From positions 1-10,785 of the forward strand of contig JAZNYK010000005.1 in the NCBI GenBank assembly GCA_045594425.1: a DNA stretch of 10,785 nt. The letters are read 5' to 3'. Under the pieces are notes generated by a model, which made no database searches, had not been told where the DNA came from, and was given only the letters and a program-made list of their open reading frames with translations. The position numbers and the translations under genes were made by a program. Shown here one piece after another: positions 1-7,056 of this stretch; position 1 is the stretch's first letter, and each line of letters starts with the position of its first letter. This stretch comes from RGIG1681 sp045594425. GTDB taxonomy: Bacteria > Bacillota > Clostridia > Christensenellales > UBA1242.

Positions 1-1088
1 AAAACATCCATAAGTCATCTTTAATTGCAACAATTACATTTGCACTTGGTATGGCTGGAACTGGATTTTTTATTTGGTACGGCGGGAATAACCCACACAG
101 CATTTTAGCTTTAGTTGGAATTTACGTTTGTTACGGATTCATTATGGGAATTGGTCTTGGAACTGGTTATTTAAGTCCTGTAAAAACATTAATGCTTTGG
201 TTCCAAGATAAAAAAGGTTTAGCAACAGGTTTAGCTGTTGCTGGTTTTGGTGCTGCAAAAGCTATTGCCTCTCCAATTATGCAATCTTTACTTTCTAACC
301 TTGGTGAAGGTGGAATCTACAAAATGTTCTACATTTTGGCAGCAGTTTACTTTGTAATGATGTTTGTTGGTCATTTGCTTTTGGCAAAACCTGCAGATTG
401 GGTTGAACCACAAACAAAATCAAAAGATGAAGGTGTTATTGCAACATTAAAACGAGAACCAATTGCAAGTTACATTGGAATTTGGTTGATGTTCTATTTA
501 AACATTACTTGTGGTTTGGCTTTAATTTCACAAGAAAAAATGATTATTAAATGTATTGGTCTTGGTGGAGCAATTGGAATTATTTCTACAGTTTCTGCTA
601 TTTTTAATGCTGGTGGACGTCTTGGATTTAGTGCTTGGGCAGATAAATTAAAAGATAGAAATACAATTTACAAATTGATTTTTATTCTTTCAATTTTCTT
701 TACAGCAATTGTTTTAGCAACAAATGGTATTCAAAAAGGTGAAGGAAACATTTTACTTATTATCTTAGTTCTTGCTTTGATATTCTTTGTAAACGCAGGA
801 TACGGTGGAGGATTCAGTAACGTTCCAACACTTCTTTCTGACCACTATGGTATGGGAAACATTTCTGCAATTCACGGAATTACACTTTCGGCTTGGGCTT
901 TTGCAGGATTAACAGGAAACCAAATGGCAAGTTTTATTGTAAACCATTTTGGAAATCCAGTTGAACACAACGGTGTTATGGTAAACCCAACAGGATACCA
1001 AAACGTATTGATTGTTACACTTGTTTTGTATGCTGTAGCACTTTGTCTTTCACTTTTCTTAGTAAGACCTACTAAAAAAGATAAATAA
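1..1088 (+). CDS. OFA-family (oxalate/formate antiporter-like) MFS transporter, 5' end outside window
   Basis: This is a polytopic inner-membrane carrier of the major facilitator superfamily, most like the OFA subfamily that exchanges small carboxylates such as oxalate and formate. The frame is open from base 3, so the ATG at 51 is internal: the residues before it continue a hydrophobic segment. About 361 residues are visible against roughly 400-430 for the family, so the first helix and part of the second are missing. In visible numbering, residues 49-56 (GIGLGTGY), 66-76 (WFQDKKGLATG) and 78-84 (AVAGFGA) match the OFA signature between helices 4 and 5. About ten hydrophobic segments remain, with a charged cytoplasmic loop near residues 130-150 between the two six-helix halves. 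The C-terminus is short and basic (RPTKKDK). The substrate cannot be read from sequence. The gene converges with the cyclase gene at 1205. Confidence 0.85.
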   Translation, partial: NIHKSSLIATITFALGMAGTGFFIWYGGNNPHSILALVGIYVCYGFIMGIGLGTGYLSPVKTLMLWFQDKKGLATGLAVAGFGAAKAIASPIMQSLLSNLGEGGIYKMFYILAAVYFVMMFVGHLLLAKPADWVEPQTKSKDEGVIATLKREPIASYIGIWLMFYLNITCGLALISQEKMIIKCIGLGGAIGIISTVSAIFNAGGRLGFSAWADKLKDRNTIYKLIFILSIFFTAIVLATNGIQKGEGNILLIILVLALIFFVNAGYGGGFSNVPTLLSDHYGMGNISAIHGITLSAWAFAGLTGNQMASFIVNHFGNPVEHNGVMVNPTGYQNVLIVTLVLYAVALCLSLFLVRPTKKDK

Positions 1089-1124
1089 AATAAAGCTGCA
1101 AAATCCTCGTGTTTGACCGAGGAC

Positions 1125-1175
1125 AAAAAAAAACACACACAACACTTCTTAAAAAGTATTATGTGTGTTTTTTTT
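1125..1175. terminator. Bidirectional intrinsic terminator between convergent genes
   Basis: Bases 1133-1147 pair with 1154-1168 around a six-base loop. Read as - strand RNA all 15 pairs form, two of them G-U, and the hairpin is followed by nine U (complement of 1125-1133). Read as + strand RNA the same two positions become C-A mismatches, but eight U follow (1168-1175). It therefore looks optimised to end the - strand cyclase transcript while also serving the transporter. A second small stem (1104-1109 with 1118-1123, eight-base loop) lies just beyond it for - strand transcripts and could act as a backup. Confidence 0.8.
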
Positions 1176-1204
1176 ATTTAACCTTAAAATATTTTCATAT
1201 TTAA

Positions 1205-2566
1205 CTAACCATTAAATTCTTCATAAAAAGAACAATTACATCGACCACCTTTCTTTACTTTATACAAAGCAGAATCTGCTTGAGCAACAAGATCATCAAC
1301 AAAACCTTCTTCAGAAAATGCAACACCTACACTCAAAGAAATTGCAGGTAAACTATCAACAACAGTTTGAAGTAAAGCATTCATATTTTCAATTTTAGCT
1401 TTAATTATTTCTGTTGGACTTGTTCCAAATTTTGTCATAATAACAGCAAATTCATCTCCACCAACTCTAGCAACATAATCACTTTTTCTAAATTGTTCAC
1501 TCAACATTTTCGCAATTCGTTTCAACACTAAATCACCAGTTTGATGACCGTAAACATCGTTAATTTGCTTAAAGAAATCAACATCTATTAACAAATAGGC
1601 AATAGGCTCATTATATTCACGCAATACATTTTTTATTTCATCAAAACCAGCTCTATTAATCAAATCTGTTAATGGATCATGCTCCGCTTTATGACGTAAA
1701 ACATTAGCCTTTTCTGTATAATTTTGACATAATTTGTTATATGAATGAACCAATCTTTGTAATTCTTCCGACCCAACCTTTTTTATTGGTAAACCAACTA
1801 AAATAGATTTTGTATAAGATTTTATTGGACGAATTAACAAGAATAGAACCATCACAGAAAAAATAATAATGGAAATAAATAACACTAACACAGATAAAAT
1901 TAATAAAGAAAAACGATTTATGAAGAAACTATTCATTTCTTCTTTTATTTCCAAGAAGGCATAAACTAATTCTCTATTGGCTTTTTCACAATATTCAAAC
2001 AATCGTTCTTTTGCAATCAAATAATCAGAGGCAAATAAAAAATCCTGAGCCATTAAATACTGCTCTTCTTTTGACATTTGCATAATAGAGTCAGAAATAA
2101 GAATATCATTTAAAATATCGCCATATTTAGAAACTTCAATTCCATTTGCCAAACAAGTTATTTTCATTGCATACAATTCAATCGACTGAATATATTGGGA
2201 CTCATTATACGCCATAGTAACATTTGTTATTACATCATCCTGATTATGAGTCATTTTTATTACATCAATAGAATTTTCTCTTGTTTTTAAATTTTCAACT
2301 TCATGTAAATAATTATTTAGAAAAATAGTATCTTGTTTTGCAGCAAATAACCGTGCTTGATTTGTTAAAAAATCAGAAGAATCTCTAAATTCTGAAATAG
2401 CCTTTGTAGATTCGGTATAATCAGTAACATTTGACATGAATGAATCATAAACACCTATCAAACGAAAAACAAAATACAAAAATAAACTTCCACATACAAC
2501 AGAAACACCTAAAATTGAATATGTGAAATAACGCATTTTAAAACCATGGGACTTTTTTTCATCCAT
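1205..2566 (-). CDS. Membrane-bound diguanylate cyclase with periplasmic sensor region (GGDEF)
   Basis: This 453 aa protein should make cyclic di-GMP from two GTP at the inner membrane. A first membrane helix lies at about residues 14-38 and a second at about 218-245. Between them is a predicted periplasmic region of about 180 mostly helical residues in which I recognise no named sensor domain. A short HAMP-like or linker helix follows (246-290, starting RPIKS). The GGDEF domain begins near HDPLTDLINRAGFDE (296-310), with the metal-binding DVDFFKQIND segment at 328-337, the active-site GGDEF motif intact at 369-373, and an RxxD inhibitory site (RKSD, 360-363) five residues before it. The enzyme is thus predicted active and product-inhibited. 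A GGAG ribosome site (2578-2581) lies 11 bases before the ATG. The gene follows the M28 peptidase by 44 bases and probably shares its transcript. No EAL or HD-GYP domain is fused. Confidence 0.92.
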   Translation of the reverse strand: MDEKKSHGFKMRYFTYSILGVSVVCGSLFLYFVFRLIGVYDSFMSNVTDYTESTKAISEFRDSSDFLTNQARLFAAKQDTIFLNNYLHEVENLKTRENSIDVIKMTHNQDDVITNVTMAYNESQYIQSIELYAMKITCLANGIEVSKYGDILNDILISDSIMQMSKEEQYLMAQDFLFASDYLIAKERLFEYCEKANRELVYAFLEIKEEMNSFFINRFSLLILSVLVLFISIIIFSVMVLFLLIRPIKSYTKSILVGLPIKKVGSEELQRLVHSYNKLCQNYTEKANVLRHKAEHDPLTDLINRAGFDEIKNVLREYNEPIAYLLIDVDFFKQINDVYGHQTGDLVLKRIAKMLSEQFRKSDYVARVGGDEFAVIMTKFGTSPTEIIKAKIENMNALLQTVVDSLPAISLSVGVAFSEEGFVDDLVAQADSALYKVKKGGRCNCSFYEEFNG

Positions 2567-2610
2567 AATAATACTTTCTCCATATCATAGAAAACGATTT
2601 TATAATTTTA

Positions 2611-3423
2611 CTATACATTAAGAATTTCGGTCAATAATTGAAAGCATTTTATATTAGAATTAATTGTTAGATTATTTATATTAGCTTCCACAGAATGTAG
2701 CATCTTCCAAGTATTAGGAATTTTCTTCAAGAATAAATACTTTTGTAATTCATCAAAAGGAAGCATTGTAATACAAATTGCAGGAATTCCATTTGCTAAA
2801 AAACTTGCATTATCACTGTAATTTGATTTTATTTTAAAACAGTTTCCATTTGTAATCTTTGAAATTGCATTACAAGCTTTTTGTTCCAAGGCTTTATATT
2901 TTTTTACAAACACTCTATTGGAGTTAAAAGGAATTGCACAATCACAAATACAAGGAATGTCCCCCCGCCCCATGCAATCAAAAACAAAAATATCATCATT
3001 TAAAATTTTTAATTTTTTGAATACTTTAGCTAAAGCAAATGCCCCCTGAGATTTTACACCTTCTTCCCCGCACTCTTCCCCGTCAGTAAAAATCACCCGA
3101 ACATTGTGCTGCGCCTGTGAATTTTGGTAATTTTTATGCAACAAAATTGCCCATTTTAAAATGCAATACACCGCAAAAGAATTATCGTTGGCTCCAGGGC
3201 TACCAGAAAAAATATCATAATGAGCAATTATTGTTTTGATTGATTTATTTTTTGAATATTGTGCTTTTGGAAAATTCACATAAATATGATTTTTTCCGTC
3301 CATTTGCAAAACTGGAGCATCGAGTCCATTATTATTCAGCATTTTTTGAATAAACTCTTTGCGATTTTGAGGATGCTCAATAAAATCTAGAAATTCACTT
3401 TCCACAAAAAAACTTTGTTCCAT
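2611..3423 (-). CDS. M28-family zinc metallopeptidase (aminopeptidase-like), cytoplasmic
   Basis: This 270 aa protein has the full set of M28 co-catalytic zinc ligands: H68 (with D70 in IIAHYD), bridging D80 (GAND), catalytic E116 and ligand E117 (DGEE), D149 (FVFDC) and H243 (MLHSVEANI, the usual late histidine). It is therefore expected to be a two-zinc exopeptidase or related amidohydrolase acting on small peptides or amino-acid conjugates. There is no signal peptide, so it should act in the cytoplasm, unlike many secreted M28 enzymes. Four cysteines between 150 and 162 lie next to the D149 ligand, which is unusual. It is short for the family and has no extra domain. The ATG at 3423 has no Shine-Dalgarno at the normal distance; the nearest GAGG is about 20 bases upstream. 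It precedes the cyclase gene by 44 bases and is divergent from glyA. The substrate is unknown. Confidence 0.85.
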   Translation of the reverse strand: MEQSFFVESEFLDFIEHPQNRKEFIQKMLNNNGLDAPVLQMDGKNHIYVNFPKAQYSKNKSIKTIIAHYDIFSGSPGANDNSFAVYCILKWAILLHKNYQNSQAQHNVRVIFTDGEECGEEGVKSQGAFALAKVFKKLKILNDDIFVFDCMGRGDIPCICDCAIPFNSNRVFVKKYKALEQKACNAISKITNGNCFKIKSNYSDNASFLANGIPAICITMLPFDELQKYLFLKKIPNTWKMLHSVEANINNLTINSNIKCFQLLTEILNV

Positions 3424-3448
3424 AATTTATAACAATTCTTAAACCTCA

Positions 3449-3475
3449 TTGAATATAAGTTACATTTACTATATT
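3449..3475 (+). promoter_or_regulatory. Candidate glyA promoter
   Basis: TTGAAT (3449-3454) and TATATT (3470-3475) are separated by 15 bases, one to two short of ideal. They would give a leader of about 60 bases before the glyA ATG. The site overlaps the region holding the divergent peptidase promoter, so the two units may interfere. Other TATA-like hexamers further down (for example 3506-3511) lack a convincing -35. Confidence 0.3.
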
Positions 3476-3501
3476 ATATAACAGTATTCTTTATGAAACA
3501 A
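3473..3501 (-). promoter_or_regulatory. Candidate sigma-70-type promoter for the peptidase/cyclase unit
   Basis: On the - strand a perfect TATAAT (3473-3478) lies 17 bases after TTGTTT (3496-3501), about 50 bases upstream of the peptidase ATG. The -10 is perfect and the spacing ideal, but the -35 matches only its first three bases, and AT-rich DNA yields such boxes by chance. Confidence 0.45.
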
Positions 3502-3538
3502 ATTATATAAATAAAATATTAAAAAAAAGAGGAATAAT

Positions 3539-5038
3539 ATGTCTACACCTTTAGAAAATTATTTGGCATCTTGTAACGGAAAACCAAACGCTGCAATGAC
3601 AGCTTATGTTGCAAACTTACAACAAGTTGCAGAAGTTGGACCAGAAATTGCCGCTTCAATTGTAAACGAATTAGAAAATCAAAGAAGTCACTTAAAATTA
3701 GTTGCTTCTGAAAACTATTGTTCATTAAATGTTCAAGCAACAATGGGAAACCTTTTAACAGATAAATACGCAGAAGGATTCCCAGAACATCGCTATTACG
3801 GTGGATGTGTAAATATTGACGCTGTAGAAAATGTTGCAGCTCGCGAAGCAGAAGCTTTGTTCGGTGCAGAATACGCTTATGTTCAACCACACTCAGGAGC
3901 TGACACAAACTTAGTTGCTTATTGGGCAATTTTAAGTGCAAAAGTTGAAACACCAACTTTAGAAGAACTTGGTGTAAAATCACTTGGGGAATTAACAGAC
4001 GCTCAATTTGACGACCTTCGCAAAAAATTCGGAAATCAAAAATTAATGGGTCTTGACTATTCTTGTGGTGGACACTTAACACACGGATACAGAATGAATG
4101 TTTCAGCTCGTATGTTCGAAAGCCACCCATACGGTGTAGACAAAGAAACAGGTCTTTTAGACTACGACGCAATTGAAAAACAAGCAATGGAAGTAAAACC
4201 ATTAATCCTTCTTACAGGATATTCAGCATACCCAAGAAAAATCAACTTCAAACGTTTCCGCGAAATTGCAGATAAATGTGGAGCTGTATTAATGGTAGAT
4301 ATGGCACACTTTGCAGGTCTTGTTGCAGGAAAAGTTTTTGAAGGCGACTACGATCCAGTTAAATGGGCAGACATTGTTACAACAACAACACACAAAACAT
4401 TACGCGGACCTCGTGGGGCTATGATTCTTTGTAAAAAAGAATTTGCAGACTACGTAAACAAAGGTTGTCCAATGGTATTGGGTGGACCACTTGGTCACAT
4501 TATGGCAGCAAAAGCAATTGCATTCAAAGAAGCACGCACACAAGCTTACCAAGATTGGGCTCACAACGTTGTAAAAAATGCAGCAGCTTTAGCAGAAGGA
4601 TGTAAATCTTACGGAATGCCACTTCAAACTGGTGGAACAGACAATCACTTAATGCTCGTTGATGTTACAGGATACGGACTTACAGGAAAACAAGCAGAAG
4701 CAGCACTTTTCAAATGTGGTGTAACTGCAAACGCAAACGCACTTCCTTACGACAAAAACGGAGCTTGGTGGACAAGTGGAATTCGTATTGGAACACCAGG
4801 GCTAACAACTTTGGGAATGAACGAAGAAGATATGAAAGAAGTTGCTTCAATCATTGACTTTGTACTTAAAGGAACAAAACCTGGTCTTACAAAAGAAGGA
4901 AAACCTGCAAAAGGTAAAATTGAACTTGACGAAACTGTTCAGGCTGAAGCACGCAAACGCGTAAATGCTTTACTTGACGCTCACGTTCTTTACCCTGAAT
5001 TAGACTTAGACTTCTTGAAAAAAGAATTTGTAAAATAA
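3539..5038 (+). CDS. glyA: Glycine/serine hydroxymethyltransferase, long form
   Basis: This cytoplasmic pyridoxal-phosphate enzyme interconverts serine plus tetrahydrofolate with glycine plus 5,10-methylene-tetrahydrofolate, the main source of one-carbon units. The cofactor lysine is K286 in TTTTHKTLRGPRG (281-293). Other family landmarks are VASENYCS (55-62), YAEGFPEHRYYGGC (77-90), QPHSGADTN (116-124), GGHLTHG (177-183), the cofactor-binding DMAHFAGLVAG (254-264) and SGIRIGTP (413-420). At 499 aa it is about 80 residues longer than the E. coli enzyme: an N-terminal extension of roughly 20 residues, an insert of about 35 at 132-168 between QPHSG and GGHLTHG, and a lysine/glycine-rich insert near 445-465. 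Long forms like this are known from Treponema and Chlamydia. A strong AGAGGA ribosome site (3528-3533) lies five bases before the ATG. The bias toward A- and T-ending codons and the even composition suggest a well-expressed core gene. Confidence 0.97.
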   Translation: MSTPLENYLASCNGKPNAAMTAYVANLQQVAEVGPEIAASIVNELENQRSHLKLVASENYCSLNVQATMGNLLTDKYAEGFPEHRYYGGCVNIDAVENVAAREAEALFGAEYAYVQPHSGADTNLVAYWAILSAKVETPTLEELGVKSLGELTDAQFDDLRKKFGNQKLMGLDYSCGGHLTHGYRMNVSARMFESHPYGVDKETGLLDYDAIEKQAMEVKPLILLTGYSAYPRKINFKRFREIADKCGAVLMVDMAHFAGLVAGKVFEGDYDPVKWADIVTTTTHKTLRGPRGAMILCKKEFADYVNKGCPMVLGGPLGHIMAAKAIAFKEARTQAYQDWAHNVVKNAAALAEGCKSYGMPLQTGGTDNHLMLVDVTGYGLTGKQAEAALFKCGVTANANALPYDKNGAWWTSGIRIGTPGLTTLGMNEEDMKEVASIIDFVLKGTKPGLTKEGKPAKGKIELDETVQAEARKRVNALLDAHVLYPELDLDFLKKEFVK

Positions 5039-5041
5039 TAA

Positions 5042-5178
5042 AAAACATAAAACACTGCGTGGCAATCTTATATACTAACTGTTTATGTTTTAGATTGTTA
5101 CGCACATTTGCACAGAACTAACGTTACTTAAAAAAAAGCGAAGAACGTTAGTTCTGAGCAAATCCGTGTGGCAATAAC
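5042..5178 (+). ncRNA. Structured intergenic element with competing RNA stems (possible attenuator or repeat-derived hairpin)
   Basis: The spacer between glyA and the phosphatase holds three pairings. Stem P: 5042-5051 with 5082-5091, ten perfect pairs. Stem AB: 5056-5067 with 5093-5104, twelve continuous pairs including two G-U. Stem BC: 5094-5125 with 5144-5175, 32 positions with three mismatches and three G-U around an 18-base loop; its inner 13 pairs (5113-5125 with 5144-5156) are perfect. Segments A and C share GTGGCAAT (5059-5066 and 5168-5175), and B can pair with either. P is compatible with BC, while AB excludes BC. All wobble pairs are G-U only in + strand RNA. No U-tract follows the large hairpin directly, so it is not a standard terminator, and it ends 16 bases before the phosphatase ribosome site. 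I know no named RNA family that it fits. It could instead be a dispersed palindromic repeat. Confidence 0.5.
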
Positions 5179-5205
5179 TTTATAAATATTTTTAAGGAAA
5201 CAACA

Positions 5206-5988
5206 ATGCGGTTGATTTTTATTAGACACGGAGATCCAGATTACAAAAACGACGATGTAACAGAAAAAGGAAAACGAGAAGTTGAACTTTTAACAAATCG
5301 TGTTACAAAATGGGACATAACAAAAATCTGTTGTTCACCTTTGGGACGTGCTCAAGCAACTGCAAAACCTACAATTCAAATCTTAAAAAATATTCAAGTA
5401 GAAACTTACCCTTGGTTGCAAGAATTTTATTACTACCAAAATGGAAAAAAAACTGGAGTTTGCTGGGATTTTCTTCCTGAATTTTACACATCACAAAAAA
5501 AGTTTTTTAATAAAGACAAATGGTACAAATCTTCCCACATGAAAAAAGGTGATGTTCACAACAATTACAAAAAAGTTTGCAACGGAATAGATTCACTTTT
5601 GGCAGAATATGGCTACATCCGAAACAAAAAAGGATTTTACACAGTTCAAAATCAAAAGCCAAATCCAAACTTTGACCCAAACAACAAAATAGAAAAATAT
5701 CAATTAGTTTCAGAAAAACACTTAAAAGAAGATACAACTTTAGTTTTCTTTTGCCACTTAGGCGTAATGTTCACAATAATTGGACACTTAACAGGAGTTT
5801 CGCCAGTTCAATTATGGCAAGGATTTTACGTTGCCCCTACTTCTGTTACAGTTTTAAACACAGAAGAAAGATTACCTGAACAAGCATATTTTAGAGTAGA
5901 AAGACTTGGAGACACAAACCATTTAACTAACGGTGGTGAACCAATTTCTTCATCAGGATATTTTACCGATATTTTATCTGAAATCTAA
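5206..5988 (+). CDS. Histidine phosphatase superfamily (phosphoglycerate-mutase-like) protein
   Basis: This 260 aa cytoplasmic protein is expected to be a phosphatase working through a phosphohistidine. The N-terminal RHG motif gives nucleophile H8 with R7. SPLGRAQATA (44-53) supplies the second arginine R48, E73 is a plausible general acid, and FFCHLGVM (181-188) supplies the second histidine H184, in CHLG instead of the usual (S/T)HG. The region from about 76 to 175 is an unusually long, lysine- and tyrosine-rich insert that should form a cap over the active site and set specificity; I recognise no homologue for it. The C-terminus (about 222-260) extends past the usual fold. There is no signal peptide or membrane segment. 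AAGGAA (5194-5199) lies six bases before the ATG. It follows glyA on the same strand after the structured spacer, so co-transcription is possible. The physiological substrate cannot be stated. Confidence 0.85.
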   Translation: MRLIFIRHGDPDYKNDDVTEKGKREVELLTNRVTKWDITKICCSPLGRAQATAKPTIQILKNIQVETYPWLQEFYYYQNGKKTGVCWDFLPEFYTSQKKFFNKDKWYKSSHMKKGDVHNNYKKVCNGIDSLLAEYGYIRNKKGFYTVQNQKPNPNFDPNNKIEKYQLVSEKHLKEDTTLVFFCHLGVMFTIIGHLTGVSPVQLWQGFYVAPTSVTVLNTEERLPEQAYFRVERLGDTNHLTNGGEPISSSGYFTDILSEI

Positions 5989-6006
5989 TTTTTAAGTAAA
6001 TTTTAT

Positions 6007-6035
6007 TTGAAAAATTAAGTAATTTTTGATATACT
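6007..6035 (+). promoter_or_regulatory. Promoter of the LacI-family gene, predicted leaderless transcript
   Basis: TTGAAA (6007-6012) and TATACT (6030-6035) are separated by exactly 17 bases, a near-consensus sigma-70-type promoter. Transcription would begin about 6042-6043, at the A of the ATG (6043). No Shine-Dalgarno-like sequence precedes that ATG, which fits a leaderless mRNA. A direct repeat TTAAGTAA occurs at 5992-5999 and 6015-6022, 23 bases apart, on either side of the -35. Confidence 0.65.
6010..6027. promoter_or_regulatory. 18-base palindrome inside the LacI-gene promoter, candidate operator
   Basis: AAAAATTA (6010-6017) and TAATTTTT (6020-6027) are perfect inverted repeats around AG, lying between the -35 and -10 boxes. 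This position is ideal for repression, and autoregulation by the downstream LacI-family protein is the simplest guess. LacI-family operators usually have a central CG, which this lacks, and palindromes of pure A/T arise readily in such AT-rich DNA. As an RNA stem it would hold only A-U pairs, so it is a poor terminator for the gene before it. Confidence 0.35.
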
Positions 6036-6042
6036 AAAAAAT

Positions 6043-7056
6043 ATGGAACAGAAAAAAAAGGTAAGATTATCAGACATTGCTAAAGAATTAAACATTAGTA
6101 CAGTAACTGTCTCAAAAGCAATTTCCAACAAAGAAGGTGTTGGTGACGAATTAAGAAAACAAATTAAAGAATTAGCAGAATCAATGGGATACAAAACAAA
6201 AAAAACAACATCCCAAGACAAAGGAAATATAACAGGAAATATTGGAATTCTAATTCCTTCAAGATTCTTTTCACAAAGTTATTCATTTTATTGGTATTTA
6301 TTCAATTTTCTTTCAACAGAATTATTAAATAGAAATTATTACTGCATAATGGAATTATTAACAGATCAAGATGAAGAACTTTGCACTTTACCACGAATGA
6401 TTCAAGACAAAAAAATTGACGGATTAATTCTCCTAGGACAAACATCAACAAAATACATTGACGCAATTCATTCACATTTTGACGATTTTATTTTGTTAGA
6501 TTTTTACACAAACGACGTAAATTTAGACAGTGTTACTAACGATAATTACCATTGTTCATATCTTTTAACAAATTATGTTATCAATCAAGGGCACAAAAAA
6601 TTACAATTCGTTGGAAACATAAACGCAACTACTTCCATAAAAGACAGATTTATGGGATTCCTAAAAGCACTTATAGAAAACAACATTGATACTTCATTAA
6701 GTAAAATCATTTCTGACAGAGATGAAAAAGGAAACCTAATTGATATAAAACTTCCTTTAGATGATATGCCAACAGCATTCATCTGTAACTGTGATGAAAC
6801 AGCAGCTGCCGTAATCAACGAACTTGAAAAAAATGGATTTAAAGTTCCTGAAGACGTTTCTGTAACTGGATTTGATAATTATTTAAGCAAAAATGTTACA
6901 TCAACGGAAATTACAACAGTTTACATAAAGCCAGAAGATACAGCCTCAATCGCTGCAGATTTAATCATCAAAAAAATTAATGGCGAACCTTACGCAAAAG
7001 GTCGCCATTTAGTAGGTGGAACTACAATCCATCGTCAATCAGTAAGACAAATATAA
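6043..7056 (+). CDS. LacI-family transcriptional regulator
   Basis: This 337 aa protein should be a dimeric DNA-binding repressor (or activator) with a sugar-binding periplasmic-protein-like core. The helix-turn-helix is clear at residues 8-27 (RLSDIAKELNISTVTVSKAI), followed by the third helix to about 50 (ELAESMGY). The hinge (51-64, KTKKTTSQDKGNIT) lacks the usual AxxL hinge-helix residues, so it may bind its operator somewhat differently. The ligand-binding core runs from about 65 (NIGILIPS) to the end, with DGLILLGQTS (126-135), a QGHKKLQFVG strand (182-191), and SVTGFDN (273-279) matching the family's conserved ligand-contact segment. The start is supported by the HTH position and by the near-consensus promoter ending just upstream. 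It converges with the SGNH esterase/GH26 genes and may control them through a mannan-derived sugar, but this is inferred only from proximity. Confidence 0.9.
   Translation: MEQKKKVRLSDIAKELNISTVTVSKAISNKEGVGDELRKQIKELAESMGYKTKKTTSQDKGNITGNIGILIPSRFFSQSYSFYWYLFNFLSTELLNRNYYCIMELLTDQDEELCTLPRMIQDKKIDGLILLGQTSTKYIDAIHSHFDDFILLDFYTNDVNLDSVTNDNYHCSYLLTNYVINQGHKKLQFVGNINATTSIKDRFMGFLKALIENNIDTSLSKIISDRDEKGNLIDIKLPLDDMPTAFICNCDETAAAVINELEKNGFKVPEDVSVTGFDNYLSKNVTSTEITTVYIKPEDTASIAADLIIKKINGEPYAKGRHLVGGTTIHRQSVRQI

Noticed and set aside
51..53. ATG at 51 as start of the transporter
   Set aside because: The frame is open to the window edge and the preceding residues continue a hydrophobic helix; the OFA signature would be too near the N-terminus.
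872..1138. 88-codon - strand frame opposite the transporter end
   Set aside because: It is antisense to conserved transporter helices and begins inside the terminator region.
3543..4202. 219-codon open frame on the - strand opposite glyA
   Set aside because: It is antisense to a strongly conserved enzyme, is rich in Leu, Gln and Arg as expected from mirrored codons, and has no family motif.
5042..5104. H-type pseudoknot formed by stem P and pairing AB
   Set aside because: The two stems cross, but the connecting loops of one base each cannot span ten to twelve pairs, so they are better seen as alternative structures.
5039..5205. Glycine riboswitch near glyA
   Set aside because: The element lies downstream of glyA and I cannot see the conserved glycine-aptamer core; the long simple hairpin does not fit.
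5987..6016. Terminator after the phosphatase from AATTTTT/AAAAATT
   Set aside because: The stem has only A-U pairs with a long loop and overlaps the LacI-gene promoter.
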